From Portulaca oleracea (Eukaryota; Streptophyta; Magnoliopsida; Caryophyllales; Portulacaceae): a stretch of 64,000 nt of DNA. The notes under the pieces were generated by a model. That model had not been told where the DNA came from. It saw only the letters and a program-made list of their open reading frames with translations, and ran no database searches. The stretch is taken from assembly GCA_029582165.1 (NCBI GenBank), contig CM055872.1:50487195-50551194 (forward strand). Direction: 5' to 3'. This document shows, one piece after another, positions 47,570 to 59,799 of the stretch. Each line of letters opens with the position of its first letter. Within the stretch, counting starts at the first letter, position 1. The position numbers and the translations under genes were made by a program.

Positions 47570-48375
47570 AGCGTGTGTGTGGTGGGGATGAAAGAAGCTT
47601 GAGTTGATGATAGCAAATCAAAGGGGAAATAGCTTGAACACCATTGGGATTGGATATGACCTTGAGGCAAGTCCACAACCTTAGGCCTAGCACCCCACCA
47701 TGATTATCTAGCATAATCATCCAATAATTACTAAAGGAAATGACTTATTAACACCACCATTAACAATGGATAAAGTAAAAACAAAATTTGGGAGAAAATT
47801 TGGGAGGAAACCCTAGCTTCATTCAATATCTTCAAAGCTCTGTTCTTCTTACAATGAGGAAGTATTTGAAGAGGTAGGGGAAAATGAAGATGCCAAATAT
47901 TACAAAAGTTCCATTACAACTCATTAAATTAAAAGGGAAAACAAAATAAAAGGGAGAAAAAAAAGAAGATTTGTCGCTGCAATTAAATGACACGATCATG
48001 CCATATGGGGTGCACGATCGTGCTACTCAAAACAGCCCCAAAAATGACCGATGTTCAAAGATGGCACGATCGTGCTATCGTACAACACAATCGTGCAATG
48101 CCTTCTGGAAGAATGGCACGATCGTGCGACATAATGGCACGATCATGCTGTTGGCAAATTTTTTTCTAGTGACTTCTAACTTGCATAACTTCTTTATCCG
48201 AACTTGGTTTTAATCCCATAATATATCGTTGGAAAGCTCTCGGTGTCTACTTTAAGATCTTAAAATTTCAAGTCCATCAGAGTTGTATTGAAGGAGTTAT
48301 GAAAGTGTGAAGGCACACACATTTCTAGCCTTTGAACTCCTTCATTACCTTGTATGTTATTGAATCGGGGCCACA
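47570..48375 (-). mobile_element. Chromovirus 5' LTR (approximate)
   Basis: The region beyond the primer site contains six GCACGATCGTGC palindromes and variants (47982-48150). It is followed by a segment shared with the LTR remnant at 3400-3590 (CATAATATATCGTTGGAAAG and GGAGTTATGAAAGTGTGAAG). Exact ends could not be fixed. Confidence 0.55.
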
Positions 48376-48399
48376 CCCTAACCCCGATACCTCATAGCT

Positions 48400-50346
48400 C
48401 AACATCTCAGGATGGCCCGGTATGGTCTTGAGGCCTCCAGGGTCTGTGGAACAAGCGAGCCTCCTTAGAAGATCTCGGACCCCATCCAACGGATGGCCGA
48501 GACTACCCTTGTGCCTTTGGATTTCATCGGGAATTGTACTTCGAGATTCACAGTGGTTGAGGTGGCTCGCTTGGCAAAAGAGACAAGAGACGAAAATGGA
48601 ACCCGGGACTCTTCAGGAGGAGGTCAAAACGTCAAGCTAGTATATCCCAAAATGGTAATAGAAGGCCAACAGATAATTTGAACATTATTCAAGTGGAACA
48701 ATCAAATGAAGCATCAAATGAGTCTGAGGGTTTGCGTTACATCTTATTCATCCCTTTCCGCTTTTACTTGAAATATTTGGTTCTCATATATCCCTATTGA
48801 CGGTGTTATTTATTTTTCTTCATTTTCCTTATTTGTCCAAATAGAGGAATCTAACAAGAAAGGTAGAGGCCCTACAATGTTATTTGATGTACATGCACGT
48901 AAAATAGACGACTGTGTAGCTGTACTTTTTAATGAGAAAGGCCAACCTGTTGGACCAACGGATGAAGTGCTAAATGAGTTCAGCAAATTTTTAGGCATTA
49001 TCGCTCATGATTATACATGGGCGCGACTGACTTACACCAGTTGGCGCAAAGTTCCACACAAGAATCAAATGTAGGGATACGTTAATGTAAGATTTCTTAT
49101 TACACATCTCATTATATTTTCCTTATGTTATTCTAACTTAATGAAACTTCTAGGAAAAATACATACTTCATTCAAGTGCAAAAAAATGGGTGCTACACTC
49201 TATTGGACATTCTTGAAGGGGTTACAAAAGTCGCATCAAGCGTACTCATTTTCGTAAGTATAAGACTGATATTGAGAGATTGAAAAAACGCCTTTTGAGA
49301 GTTCCCGATAAACGTTTCAAGGTTCTTTTACAATATTGGAATAATCCAATTGTTCAGGTACTACTTCATAATCGAATTGCCATATTTTCAAATTTATTAA
49401 TAAAGTTGTTTTCAATTGTAAGTCTTTGCATCTTTATCTTGATGGCTTCCTTTCTTTTTCAGAATATTAGTGATGAAAATGCTAAGAATCGCAGCAAGCA
49501 GGATAACATGCACACTATGGGTCCAGTGAGTTTTGCTCGAAAACGTAATGAATTGGAAAGCATAAAAATGCACAACATGAATTCTCCAATGATTAATCAA
49601 TTGTATGTCTTGTAGAATTTCACATGGTCTTTGCTGCTTATTAATTTTATTCACCCATTTAGTAAAAGGCAGAGGGTCAGTCGCCATCAAAGACAAGAAT
49701 GTTTGAAGAAACTCGAAAAACAAAACAAGGACGTACTTATAAACTCTCCAATGATGACACACGGGACAAAATTGTAAGTGCCTTATAATTTTATTTTTCC
49801 TCGTTTGCTACTCATTTTCAATTAGTTATTTTTTTCCTCTTTAATATAGAAAAGAATGAAGGATCCTGAAGCATTGTAAGAATATGATCTTGCTTCATGT
49901 GATAACCATCCTTTCGATAAAGTGATGAAAAAACCCGAGCACAGTGGAAGATTAAGACCATAGGGGAAGGGTGGTGTTTGCGCTAGAGACTTAAAAGAAA
50001 TTGGTGTTAATAAACCACAACCCTTAGCCCTAGAGTTTATTGATGCTATCAAGGCTAGTCTGGGAGAAGAAATGCAAAAGGATTTTGATGCTCATAAAGA
50101 GAAGATGGATGTTGAGTTACAAGCTAAGAAGGACAAAGTGACCAATATGCAGAAGGAACTAGATGCTCAAAAGGCTTAATTGGATGCTAAAAAAGGTGAA
50201 CTTGATGCACAAAAGGCTGGACTTGATGCCCAGAAGGCCAAATTTGATCAAGTATCAGCATATCTACAAAAATTGAGCTCGGACATCGTACATTAACTTA
50301 CTGCTGAAGTTGATGCATCACTGCCTATCAACACATCTCCGATATG
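48400..50346 (+). pseudogene. CACTA-associated plant transposase-family gene (Ptta/En/Spm-like)
   Basis: Exon-like blocks in order: 48493-48680 (LVPLDFIGNCTSRFTVVEVA), 48846-49074 (KIDDCVAVLFNEKGQPVGPT, FSKFLGIIAHDY, LTYTSWRKVPHKN) and 49280-49360 (VLLQYWNNPIVQ). Then 49463-49600 (ISDENAKNRSKQDNMHTMG, SFARKRNELE) and 49670-50346 (PEHSGRLRP and a coiled-coil tail). This order matches the plant transposase family Ptta/En/Spm (PF03004 type) by eye. Introns with GT/AG ends seem to separate the blocks. The tail contains an LDAQKA repeat (about 50160-50250). Several stops break it, for example near 49877 and 50177. No CACTA termini were found around it. Confidence 0.68.
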
Positions 50347-51560
50347 AGTTCTAATGATCGGTTGCCACTAAAATGAGGTTCATAAAATTCATTCTTGCCC
50401 TTTTTTGTCTTCGTTGCTTTTATTTGCAATTATTTCATAATTCATTGGAACTTGGAGCTGGCACATTCTAGCTTGTCAGGCCAGTGCACCCTATGAACTA
50501 GCAAGCTCAGAGTCACCTGGCTCAGGTCTATGGTGATAACAAAGCAAATGAAAAAAAAAGTTGTAATACCAAATTGGCCTTGGACAGTTATTAAGTCTAG
50601 TATGAGCCACAGTTCTAAGTTGAATATTCTCAAAGTGCCTATCCTTTTGGTCATCTCTGGTAATAAGATAATTAGATAATTAAGTACCAGTCCACAAATA
50701 TGTTCTTTTGTTCAAGTAGAAGGCGATACTTCATGATAAAAGCTTGGTATAGGGCTAGCCTTGAGTATCATAGTTTTCCTTAATTAAGATTAGGCAAAAC
50801 ATATAATGCCTAGAGAAAAAGATTTTTATAGATTGCCTGAGATCTTTAGTCATTGAGAAAGCTTCATATGAAGTATACTATTTCTACACATTGACCATGA
50901 TAGAATCATCAACAAAGTTAATGTTGTATCACTTAGTTTCCTTGGATAGGTGATTCAAACCTAAAGATATTTATAATATCTTCTATTTACTACTGCTTCT
51001 TTTACAATTGATCAAAATAGACTAGATTCTTCTTCATGTGCTTAGTCCCTATGAATGATTACCTCACCCTTGTTGACAATTTGTGTGACTTTTTTTTTAA
51101 ACTATAGATGATACTTTATCCTAGGAACATTTTCCTATTTTAACTATTTTTTTGGAGTAAATATTGATATTTCCCCTACATGCAGGTTGTTGTTGATGCT
51201 ATGTTAGATATGGAATTTGGGAAGATGGAGCTCTCCTATTTGCTTATATTTTGGACATGCTATAGAACAAGTTTCATAATAGTATATATAGTTGGATGTA
51301 TTTTGGATGCACCATTGGGAAATACTGTGAGCTAAGTGTAAAGCTCTTCATCTTTTGTGTTTTGAAAGCTAGAAACTAGAACAAGCTAATTACTGTTTCA
51401 CATATGGCTTGAATTTGTGATTGATTTCTACTTTGAATGGCATTGGATGGTCCATCCTAGTCCAATTATTTTGGATATGTTCATTGGTTTCTTAGTTGCC
51501 TAAGCAATATACTAGTTAGTTCCTTTACATAGCCACACCAGCCAAGAAAGCAAACCATAT
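50347..51560. other. No recognisable feature
   Basis: AT-rich sequence between the transposase remnant and the truncated 5' edge of A3. It may be 3' DNA of the CACTA element. I see no ORF or repeat. Confidence 0.4.
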
Positions 51561-51564
51561 TGGT

Positions 51565-54500
51565 TTCAAGTGGGGCAATTTTTTATTCCTTGTGATTTTG
51601 TGATCTTGGAGATGGAGGAGGACAACAACATCCTTATTATTTTGGGAAGGCCGTTCCTTGCTACGGCGGGAGCAATAATTGATGTGAAGAATGGAAGCAT
51701 GTCGTTGAATGTTGGTAATGAAAGTATTATTTTTCAACTTAAGGGTCATTGAAAGGTCCTTCATATGGAGACCCATGCTACGCTATTGATGTGATGGAGT
51801 TTCTTGTTGATGAGTATATTGAGGAGTCCCATCTACTTGAGTCTACTTGCGACGATCCCTTGGGAGCTTGCTTATTGGAGTCTTTCCAATTTGAGACCGA
51901 CAGCACCGATATTACTTTCTTCACCAATCTTCTTGACTCTTCACCCATGCATGAGGAGATTATTATTGATGAGCCTTATATGGAGTGCATGGAGATTCAA
52001 GATGCGATCTACAAAGGTATGTCTTCCTCTCAAATTCAATCTTATACTCCTTTAGAGCTTAAACCTTTGCCCTCTTCCCTCCAATATGCTTTCTTGGATG
52101 ATGAGAAATCTTATCCTGTCAATGTGAATGCGAATTTGAATGATTTTGAATTGTCCAAGTTGCTTGATTTGCTTAGAAAACATAGAGGTGCATTAGGTTA
52201 TAAGATAGAAGATTTAAAAGGTTTATCCCCTTCCATATGCATGCATTCGATTGACTTGCTAGAAGATGCCAAGCCTACTAGGCAACCCCAACGTCGATTA
52301 AATCCCAACATGCAAGAAGTGGTTAAAAAGGAAGTAGTGAAGTTGCTCGCTGCTGGGATCATCTTCCCCACCGCAAATAGCGAATGGGTAAGCCCGGTTC
52401 AGTGTGTGCCAAAAAAGTGTTGAATGATCGTAATTGAAAATGATAAGAACGAATTGGTTAGTACCCGAACTGTGACTGGTTGGAGAATGTGCATTGATTA
52501 CCGTCAGCTTAACAAAGTAACGAAGAAGGACCATTTTCCCCTTCCTTTTATTGACCAGATGTTAGAACGGTTGGCGGGCCACTCACATTTTTGCTTTTTG
52601 GACGGGTATTCGGGGTTCTTTCAAATTCCAATCCACCCCTCACACCAAGAAAAAACCACCTTCACTTGCCCATACGGTAATTTGCTTATCGTCGCATGCC
52701 ATTTGGTTTATGTAATGCCCCTGGGACTTTTCAACGTTGTATGACAGCTATTTTTAGCGATTTCATTGAAAAATGCATGGAAGTTTTTATGGATGACTTT
52801 TCTGTATACGATAATTCTTTTGATGACTGTTTGCTAAATCTGGAGAAAGTGTTAACTCGTTGTGAGGAAGTGGATCTAGTACTAAACTGGGAGAAATGCC
52901 ACTTTATGGTGGAACAAGGTATTGTTTTGGGTCACTTAATCTCTTCTAAGGGCATCGAGGTGGACAAGGCGAAGGTTGAGGTCATAGAGCGCCTACCCCG
53001 GTTTACGAGGGTGCGTAGTTTCCTTGGCCATGCCGGCTTCTATCGCCGGTTCATCAAGGATTTTTGGAAAATCGCTCGACCTCTAACCGAACTCTTGTGC
53101 AAGGATGCTCCTTTCATTTTCACTGATGAGTGTCTTGAGTCGTTTTACAGATTGAAGCAGGCTTTGATTTCCGCTCCGGTGGTTCAACCTCCGGATTGGA
53201 CACTACCCTTTGAGATTATGGCCGACGCAAGTGACTTTGCCGTGGGGGCGTGTTTGACCCAAACAGTAGACAAGAAGCCAAGGGTCATCTATTATGCGAG
53301 TCATGCGCTTGATAGTGCCCAAAGGAACTACACCACCACGGAAAAGTAGCTTTTGGCGATCGTTTTTGCGCTCAACGAATTCCGGCAGTACCTTATGTTC
53401 TCTAAGGTGGTAGTCTATATGGATCATGCCGCTATCAAATACTTGATGGGAAAGAAGAAGACAAAACTGAGGCTTATACGGTGGGTCTTGCTTATGGAAG
53501 AATTTGATTCGGAAATCCGCGACAAGGCGGGCACGAAAAATGTCGTGGTCGATCACCTCTCAAGGATTCTTGTCGACTTGGAAGACACCCAACCGATTGT
53601 AGATGCTTTCCCGGACGAGCGACTCTTGGCTATCAACTCTCATCCTTGGTATGCGGATATTGTGAATTATTTGGCAAGCGAAGTGACTCCTCAACACTTG
53701 AACCATCATTAAAAGAAGAAATTTGTCCATGACATAAAGCATTACTTTTGGGATGACCCCTTCCTTTTTCGGCTTTGCAACGATGGGATGTACCGGCGAT
53801 GTATTCCTGAGAGTGAAGTGCAATCTGTTTTGACTCATTGTCACGAATTTCCGGTGGGAGGTCACGGTGGCTCCCAAAAGACAACGGCGAGGGTTTTACA
53901 AGCCGGCTATTGGTGGCCAACTCTTTTTCGTGACGCCCATTTGCATGTCAAGCAATGTGATAGATGTCAAAGATCCAGAAACATCTCCCGGAAGAATGAA
54001 GCACCGTTGAACTATATCATTGAGGTTGAAGTCTTTGATGTATGGGGGTTAGACTTCATGGGACCTTTCCCGAAGGGGTTTCCAATACATCCTAGTGGCG
54101 GTGGATTATGTCTCAAAGTGGGTCGAAGCCATACCATGTGTGAGGTGCGATGGGAAGTCTGTTTCGAGATTCTTGAAAAAGACCCTATTCCCAAGATTTG
54201 GCATTCCACGGGTCATCATTAGTGACAACGGTTCCCATTTCATTGAGAAGAAGTTCGAGTCTCTTTTGGCAATGGCATCAAGCATAAGAAAGGACTCCTT
54301 TATCATCCACAAACACAAGGTCAAGTGGAAATCTCAAACCGTGCCATCAAGGAGATCTTAGAGAAGACGGTCAGCTCTTCAAGGAAAGATTGGGCGGAAA
54401 AGTTGGATGAAGTTTTGTGGGCATACCGCACCGCTTACAAGACACCGATCGGTACTACTCCATACCGTCTTGTCTACGGGAAGGCGTGTCACTTTCTTGT

Positions 54501-54924
54501 GGAGCTTGAGCATAAAACCATGTGGGCAATCAAGAAGTTGAACTTCGATCTCAAGGCGGCCGGAGGTAGTCGGTTATTTCAATTAGAAGAACTTGAGGAG
54601 CTGAGGCGTCATGCATATGAAAACAACAAGATCTACAAAGAAAGAACGAAAGCATGGCATGACAAGAGGTTGAACCGACGTGAGTTTGTGGTAGGCGATA
54701 GGGTTCTCATCTTCAACTCGAGGCTGAAGTTATTCTCCGGGAAATTGAGATCAAGATGGTCCGGGCCATTTGAAATTGTGAAAATTCTTCCTGCTAGAGT
54801 GGTAGAATTGAAGGATGCACAAGCTAAGTGTTTCAAAGTAAACTCATCAAAGCTTAAACCATACATCATGGGCGAGGACTATGCCGGGACAGTTGTGGTG
54901 TACCTCGCAGACTTTGAAGATTGA
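51565..54924 (+). pseudogene. pol: Athila A3 pol, 5'-truncated
   Basis: Starts inside the protease (DFVILEMEEDNN, ILGRPFLATAGAIIDV); the catalytic Asp part is missing. A long linker follows, then reverse transcriptase (GWRMCIDYRQLNKVT, FLDGYSGFFQIPIHP, FMDD near 52785), RNase H (MADASDFAVGACLTQ) and integrase. Integrase has an HHCC module (53830-53970), the catalytic pieces WGLDFMGPF (54045), SDNGSHF (54221) and VEISNR (54320), and a GPF-type end. Stops lie at 52421, 53347 and 53710; frameshifts lie near 51750, 52685, 54090 and 54270. It is related to A1 pol but more decayed. It closely matches A2 in the only shared part. Confidence 0.93.
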
Positions 54925-56205
54925 AAAGCATCGGGATAGGTCGAGCTAAGACCGACAAAAACAAGCACCCGAGAGAGGTATGAACTACTTCCCCTTCTTT
55001 TAGCGTTTTCTTTCATTTTCTTCCATTTTATTTCCCTTGTTTTTAGCATTTTCATCTTCCTTTGTTTTTATTGGAAAATTTGAGAAAGAGAAAGAAAAGA
55101 GAAAAAAATTAGAAATATTGAAAAAAAATATTGAAAAGTTTGAAAAGAAAAAATCGAGAGTGGAAAACAAAGAGAGGTTCTATGAGGGACGGGTTTTGAA
55201 AGTGATTTTGAGTGTGAAAAGTGTCCTGAATGATAATTGAGCGAGAAAGAAAAGGGAGTGGATGATAAGAGGGTAGATTTTAGGACTTAACATTTTTTTT
55301 CCAAGTTTTGAGCCTTGTGGGTACTGAGGACGGGCCGAAAGGGACCGTGCCCACGGTAGCCTGGACCGTGGCCAAGGTAAGGTTATGCAAATGATGGCCA
55401 ATTTTTCAAGCCGAAGTAGATTGTGACCACGGTGGGTTTCACCGCAGCCACGGTCTCATCACAGCAGTTTCCTGGAAAAAGTCTCCCGAAGATCACTGTG
55501 GCCACGGTGAATGTTACCGTAGCCACGGTGAATGTTACCGTAGCCACGGTCTCCACCCAGCCAATTTCCGCCCTTTTTCTCATCCTGAGCTATACCGTGC
55601 CTACGATCCCATCTGACTGTGGCCACGGTGAGTCGAAAAACTGTGATTATGTCGGGGCTTCTTTCTCACTCACATTCATTTCTCTTTCATTTTCTTCCAT
55701 TCCCTCACACTCGAAAATCCTTCCCCAACCCTAAACCCTAAATCCCTTGCCATATTTGACAAATCCATCACAAAATCCTCCATTTCTCTTCAATTTCTCC
55801 TGCGAGTCTGCCTTAGCTGTGCTCTGTGCTGCTGTTCTTCGCCATTCTCGGTCTTCCTCAAGCGAAATTCTGGGTTCTTTGTTCCTTGTGGGGCTCGAAT
55901 CTATCAAGAAAAGTCTCCAAAGTCTTCAACCCAGGTATTCCTTAATTGTTGGTGCATCAATTCTTGTTTTCCTTGCATATTTGGGTTGATTATTGTGCGA
56001 TTTCTTGTGGGTTTTTCGTTGGACGAGTTTGGTTAAGTTTGGGGTTGAAATTTTCGTGGCTATTTTTGAAGTTGGGAGTGTTTTTGGTGAACTCTTGGTT
56101 GGGATTTTGTCGTTGGTCGTGATTTAGGTGTTGCTGGGGATTTTTGGGTGGTGTTTTTGTTGTGTTTCGTTGTTGTGGTTGTTGTTTGTCTTTCAGTTGA
56201 CTTCA
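54925..56205 (+). mobile_element. A3 spacer and env-like leader with palindrome array and intron
   Basis: Nine ACCGTGGCCACGGT-type palindromes lie at 55342-55632. A CT-rich leader follows. An apparent intron runs from 55935 (CCAG|GTATTCC) to 56196 (GTCTTTCAG), 262 nt. The ATG is at 56206. Confidence 0.6.
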
Positions 56206-57572
56206 ATGGGTCGAGCAAAACGTGCCCTGACCGAGCCGGCATCGACCCCCGTCCCATCCACCTCTGCCGAGCCCGATAAAACCCGGTACAAGGGTCAACC
56301 TGCTTCGATTATTCAATGCGACCCGAAAATTAAGGTCAATTTCCGGGACAATATACACAAGGCACGATATGAGCGGCTCAAGAAGCAGAAAATCTGTGCT
56401 CCAGACCTCTACCATGAAGAGACGGCTAAGGATGTCTTTTGTAAACCGAGCATGGACTTTTTCATCAAAGTCATGGGTTGGGACGTCTTCGCCACAATCA
56501 ACGAACCAATTATCGAGCAACCGGTGCTCGAGTTCCTTAGCTCTTTGGTGGTAAAAGAAGACGGCACATCCAACGCCTCTTTCTCATACATTGTGGCCAA
56601 GAAGGAAGTCGAATGTACGCTAAAAGATCTTTGCAATGCTCTAGGCCTTCCCGAGGATGGTATCCTCTACGGCGAGTGCGTCAATTTTAATGAACAAAAA
56701 GCTATGCAAGCACTCACTTGCTGGAGGAGACGTTATCCAAAGGTTCGAACCCAAAGAGCGCAATACTATTGCCCAAGCAACTCTAAGGCCAGAGATTTTT
56801 GTAATCTGAGCGTCTGCATCTTCCACCGTATCATCTCGAACTCCGTTTTTGGCCGTGACACCGGGCGTTCAAGCATCCGGAAAGACGACCTCTTCGTCCT
56901 CTACAATGCAATCAACAGTCGCCGGGTTAACACCGGCTCATGCATCCTCTATTGTCTTCGGGAAACAAGCCTCGAAACCCGGAACATGACCATTGGTATG
57001 GGTCACATCATCTCCCATTTTCTAAGGAAGCAAGGGTTCGAGTCTTATCTAGACAAGTGGACTCCCCGATATTTCCCCGATCCTATTGACGGTGTTCGCT
57101 TATGAAAGATGGAATTCTTAGAGAAAAACAAGACGCGAACATTCTACCGTCACGGAAACGACCCCCATAGCGTCATGGTTCATTTGGGCGACGACGATGC
57201 CGAGAAACGTCTAGATGTCACCGACCAACGAAATTGGTCGTGTGGCCAAACTTTTGGGGACCGTTTTGGGGTGGTGGTCTCGGGGATCACGAGGAGGAGG
57301 GTGAAGAAGAAGAAGATGAGGAAGAAGAAGAAGAGGGTGAACAAGCACAAGGGGACGAAGCCGAGCCGAGTCAAGTACGGGACGCCGCTCTTGAGCGTAT
57401 CAGCGAGCAACTCCAGGAGCTTCACGATGAGTTTCAAGAACAATGGGAGCTCATCCAAAACCAGCAGACTTTGATCGAAAACTTGCAAGGGTTGATCGAG
57501 ACCCAACAGGAGATGCTAGCTAGCATCCAATCGCAACTCCAACCCCGTCCTCCTCTGGGAGGGTCCGCTTGA
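56206..57572 (+). pseudogene. Athila env-like ORF (A3)
   Basis: Homologous to the A2 ORF, with MGRAKRALTEPAST at the start and the same globular domain (KICAPDLYHEETAKDVF, CTLKDLCNALGLPEDG, FRKDDLFVLYNAINSRR-like region). The domain is open from 56206 to a TGA at 57103. Afterwards TFYRHGNDPHSVMVHLG, an acidic run and a Gln/Leu-rich coiled-coil tail continue, with a frameshift near 57270. The open frame also extends upstream (from 56128) through a hydrophobic stretch, but that part lies in the apparent intron, so the ATG at 56206 is preferred. Confidence 0.75.
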
Positions 57573-59784
57573 GGACCGTTTGTAAGCACTCCACCCCCCC
57601 TCCCCCCACCCGACCTTTATCACTGTTTCTATTTACTTTATTTTGTGAAGTATAAGTGTGGGGGGTGCTTCTTCGGGGTTTTGGATGCGATGTCTGGTGG
57701 TTTTGGTTTGTTGGTCTCTCGGTGTCATTTGGCTTGTTTTAGCATGTTTTTGGGGTTGTTTGGTTAGGATGCTCGGGTTTGACTTGTCTTGTTTGTTTTT
57801 CAAGCGTAGCAGGGTTGCCTTATGGTTGATTGATGGTTGTTTTTGTGGGCTGGGCAGTTTGTTTCATTATGTCTCGATTGTATTCTGATCTTGGCTGGTT
57901 TGTAAGCGAATGTTGTGATGAATGCAATGAATTGTTTGTTTCGGTTAGTGTGTATTGAGTCTTACCCTTATTTCCCGCCTCAATGAGTGAGATTCGGGGA
58001 TAAGGTAGGCAATTGGCAATGTATATATTGTTAATAGTTTTGTTTTGCATCTTTTAAGTTTCTTTTCATAGTCTTTTAAGTTAGTTTTCCTTTCTTTTGC
58101 TTTTGTTCTCGCATGCAAATTCTATCGTTTGTAAGTCGTCTTTTACTCTAACATCGTTTTGATTCACTCGAACGACGACTCCGGATCGTTGTTTTAACGC
58201 TTATGAAGAGCTTGAGGTAATATCTTTCCACCTTACTCTTTTTATGTGAATTCTTATCATGATTCGTCGCATGCTTGATTTTCTTCTGGGTGGCGAACCC
58301 CTTTGAGTGTTTGTGTTGGGATCTATATTGCTGTTGGAGCCGTGTGGGCTCGGGTCGCCACCATTTCTACTTGCTAGTTGTTTTTGTTTGTTTGTGTTTT
58401 GTAGGTTTTCTACCCTTTTCATGTGACACCTTCCCGCAATGAGGACATTGTGGCGTTTTAAGTGTGGGTGGGGAGGAGATATTCTGTTTCAAGGGTAGAT
58501 CACCTAGTCGTTTTGTTCTTTGTTTTCTTAGTTTTTGCATAAAATTTGAAAATTTTCGTGTGAAAAAGGAGAAAAAAGGGAGTGAAAACCTTTTCAGTTT
58601 TCTTTTCGTTTTGTTTTTGTTTTGCTTTGTTTCCTGGATCTTGTTATCGAAGTTGAGAAGTCGTTCTTAAACTTCTTTAAAAGTAATCGGTTGGAGCATT
58701 TTCGACCCTAACTTGGGTTCTAGTCGAGACTTACCCTTATTAGACTCCCTTCATTAAGTGTCTAGTGAAACCCCCGTTCCTTTCTCGTTTTGTTTGGAAC
58801 CGGGAGATTCTAGGGGCTTGTGTCCGGGTTTGTTCTGTTTCTCGTTTAGCAAAAAAAAACAAAAAAAAATTGCAAAAAGAACAGAAAAGAAAGAAAAAGC
58901 TTTCATAAGATACAATAACCTGAATAAGTGGAGCGTGTCGCTGAAGACATTAACCACCTACACTTAGCCAACCTACACGGGCCCGATATTCGTGGTACGA
59001 CATGGATACCCCTTAACCCTCCTCCTATATCGCTTTGCGACGGAGAGGCGAATGGAAAAGACCGTGTTGGGAGGGTATACCCCTTATATGGGCCGTCCAA
59101 TTCCCGAAAGTAAGGCTAATACCGACTTTTAAAAATAAAAAGAAAAAAAAAGAGAAAAAGAAAAGCAAATTTCGTTGGTAAATCCAACTCAAAAGAAAGA
59201 AAAGAAAAAGTTTTTGATTCTTAAAAGAGTGGGGCCTCCCCTTGCATCACCTACGGCCCTCACCAAGCCAAGGGCGACCAAATGCGAGGGAGGGCAACGC
59301 TTCTCTTGGTTGTTTCGTTGTTTTCAAATTCGGACGCGAGTTTTTAGAGTCTTTTGGTTCCCGTTTAAACCCTTTTTGTGCTTTTGCATGTGGGGTTTCG
59401 TTTGGTACAAGGTGTAGGGAGTTGCAAAATCTTCAAGATCGACCTTTATCTGAGTTTGGTGTTTGTGAGATGCTCCTAACGGTTACTTTGGGAGATTTAA
59501 TCATGTTTTCTTAGTTTGGATTGCAAGATCTTGTGAATCAAAGCCTTTGTTTTTCGTTCTTTTTGTTTTCTTCGGTTTTGTTTTCACTTTCCCTCTCTCC
59601 TTTTTCTTTGGCTTTTGTGGGTACAGCCGCTACAAACCCTCACGAGTCTATCACGTCCACCCGGGCTGCCCGGGGGTTCAAAGGGCTTGGTGCATGCGCT
59701 AAATGCACCCGTTTCTCTCCCACGACAGAGGAGTTAGTGTTAGTTAGTTAGTTTCTGTTTTGTTTTGCTCGGGACGAGCAAAAG
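57573..59784 (+). mobile_element. A3 region between env-like ORF and 3' LTR
   Basis: Non-coding and alignable with 41534-43820 of A2. PPT-like tracts lie at 57650-57666 (AAGTGTGGGGGG) and 58456-58478 (after GCAATGAGGACATTGTGG). A single unit of the CCTACGGCC...CCAAGGGCGAC repeat is at about 59250-59282. Confidence 0.6.
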
Positions 59785-59799
59785 TTTAAGTGTGGGGGG
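59785..59799 (+). promoter_or_regulatory. Polypurine tract before A3 3' LTR
   Basis: TTTAAGTGTGGGGGG directly before TGTTTAGACCC, preceded by GCTCGGGACGAGCAAAAG. Confidence 0.85.

Noticed and set aside
56128..56205. Hydrophobic N-terminal signal or membrane segment of the A3 env-like protein
   Set aside because: It falls in the apparent intron, arises from T/G-rich DNA, and the corresponding A2 stretch is hydrophobic in more than one frame.
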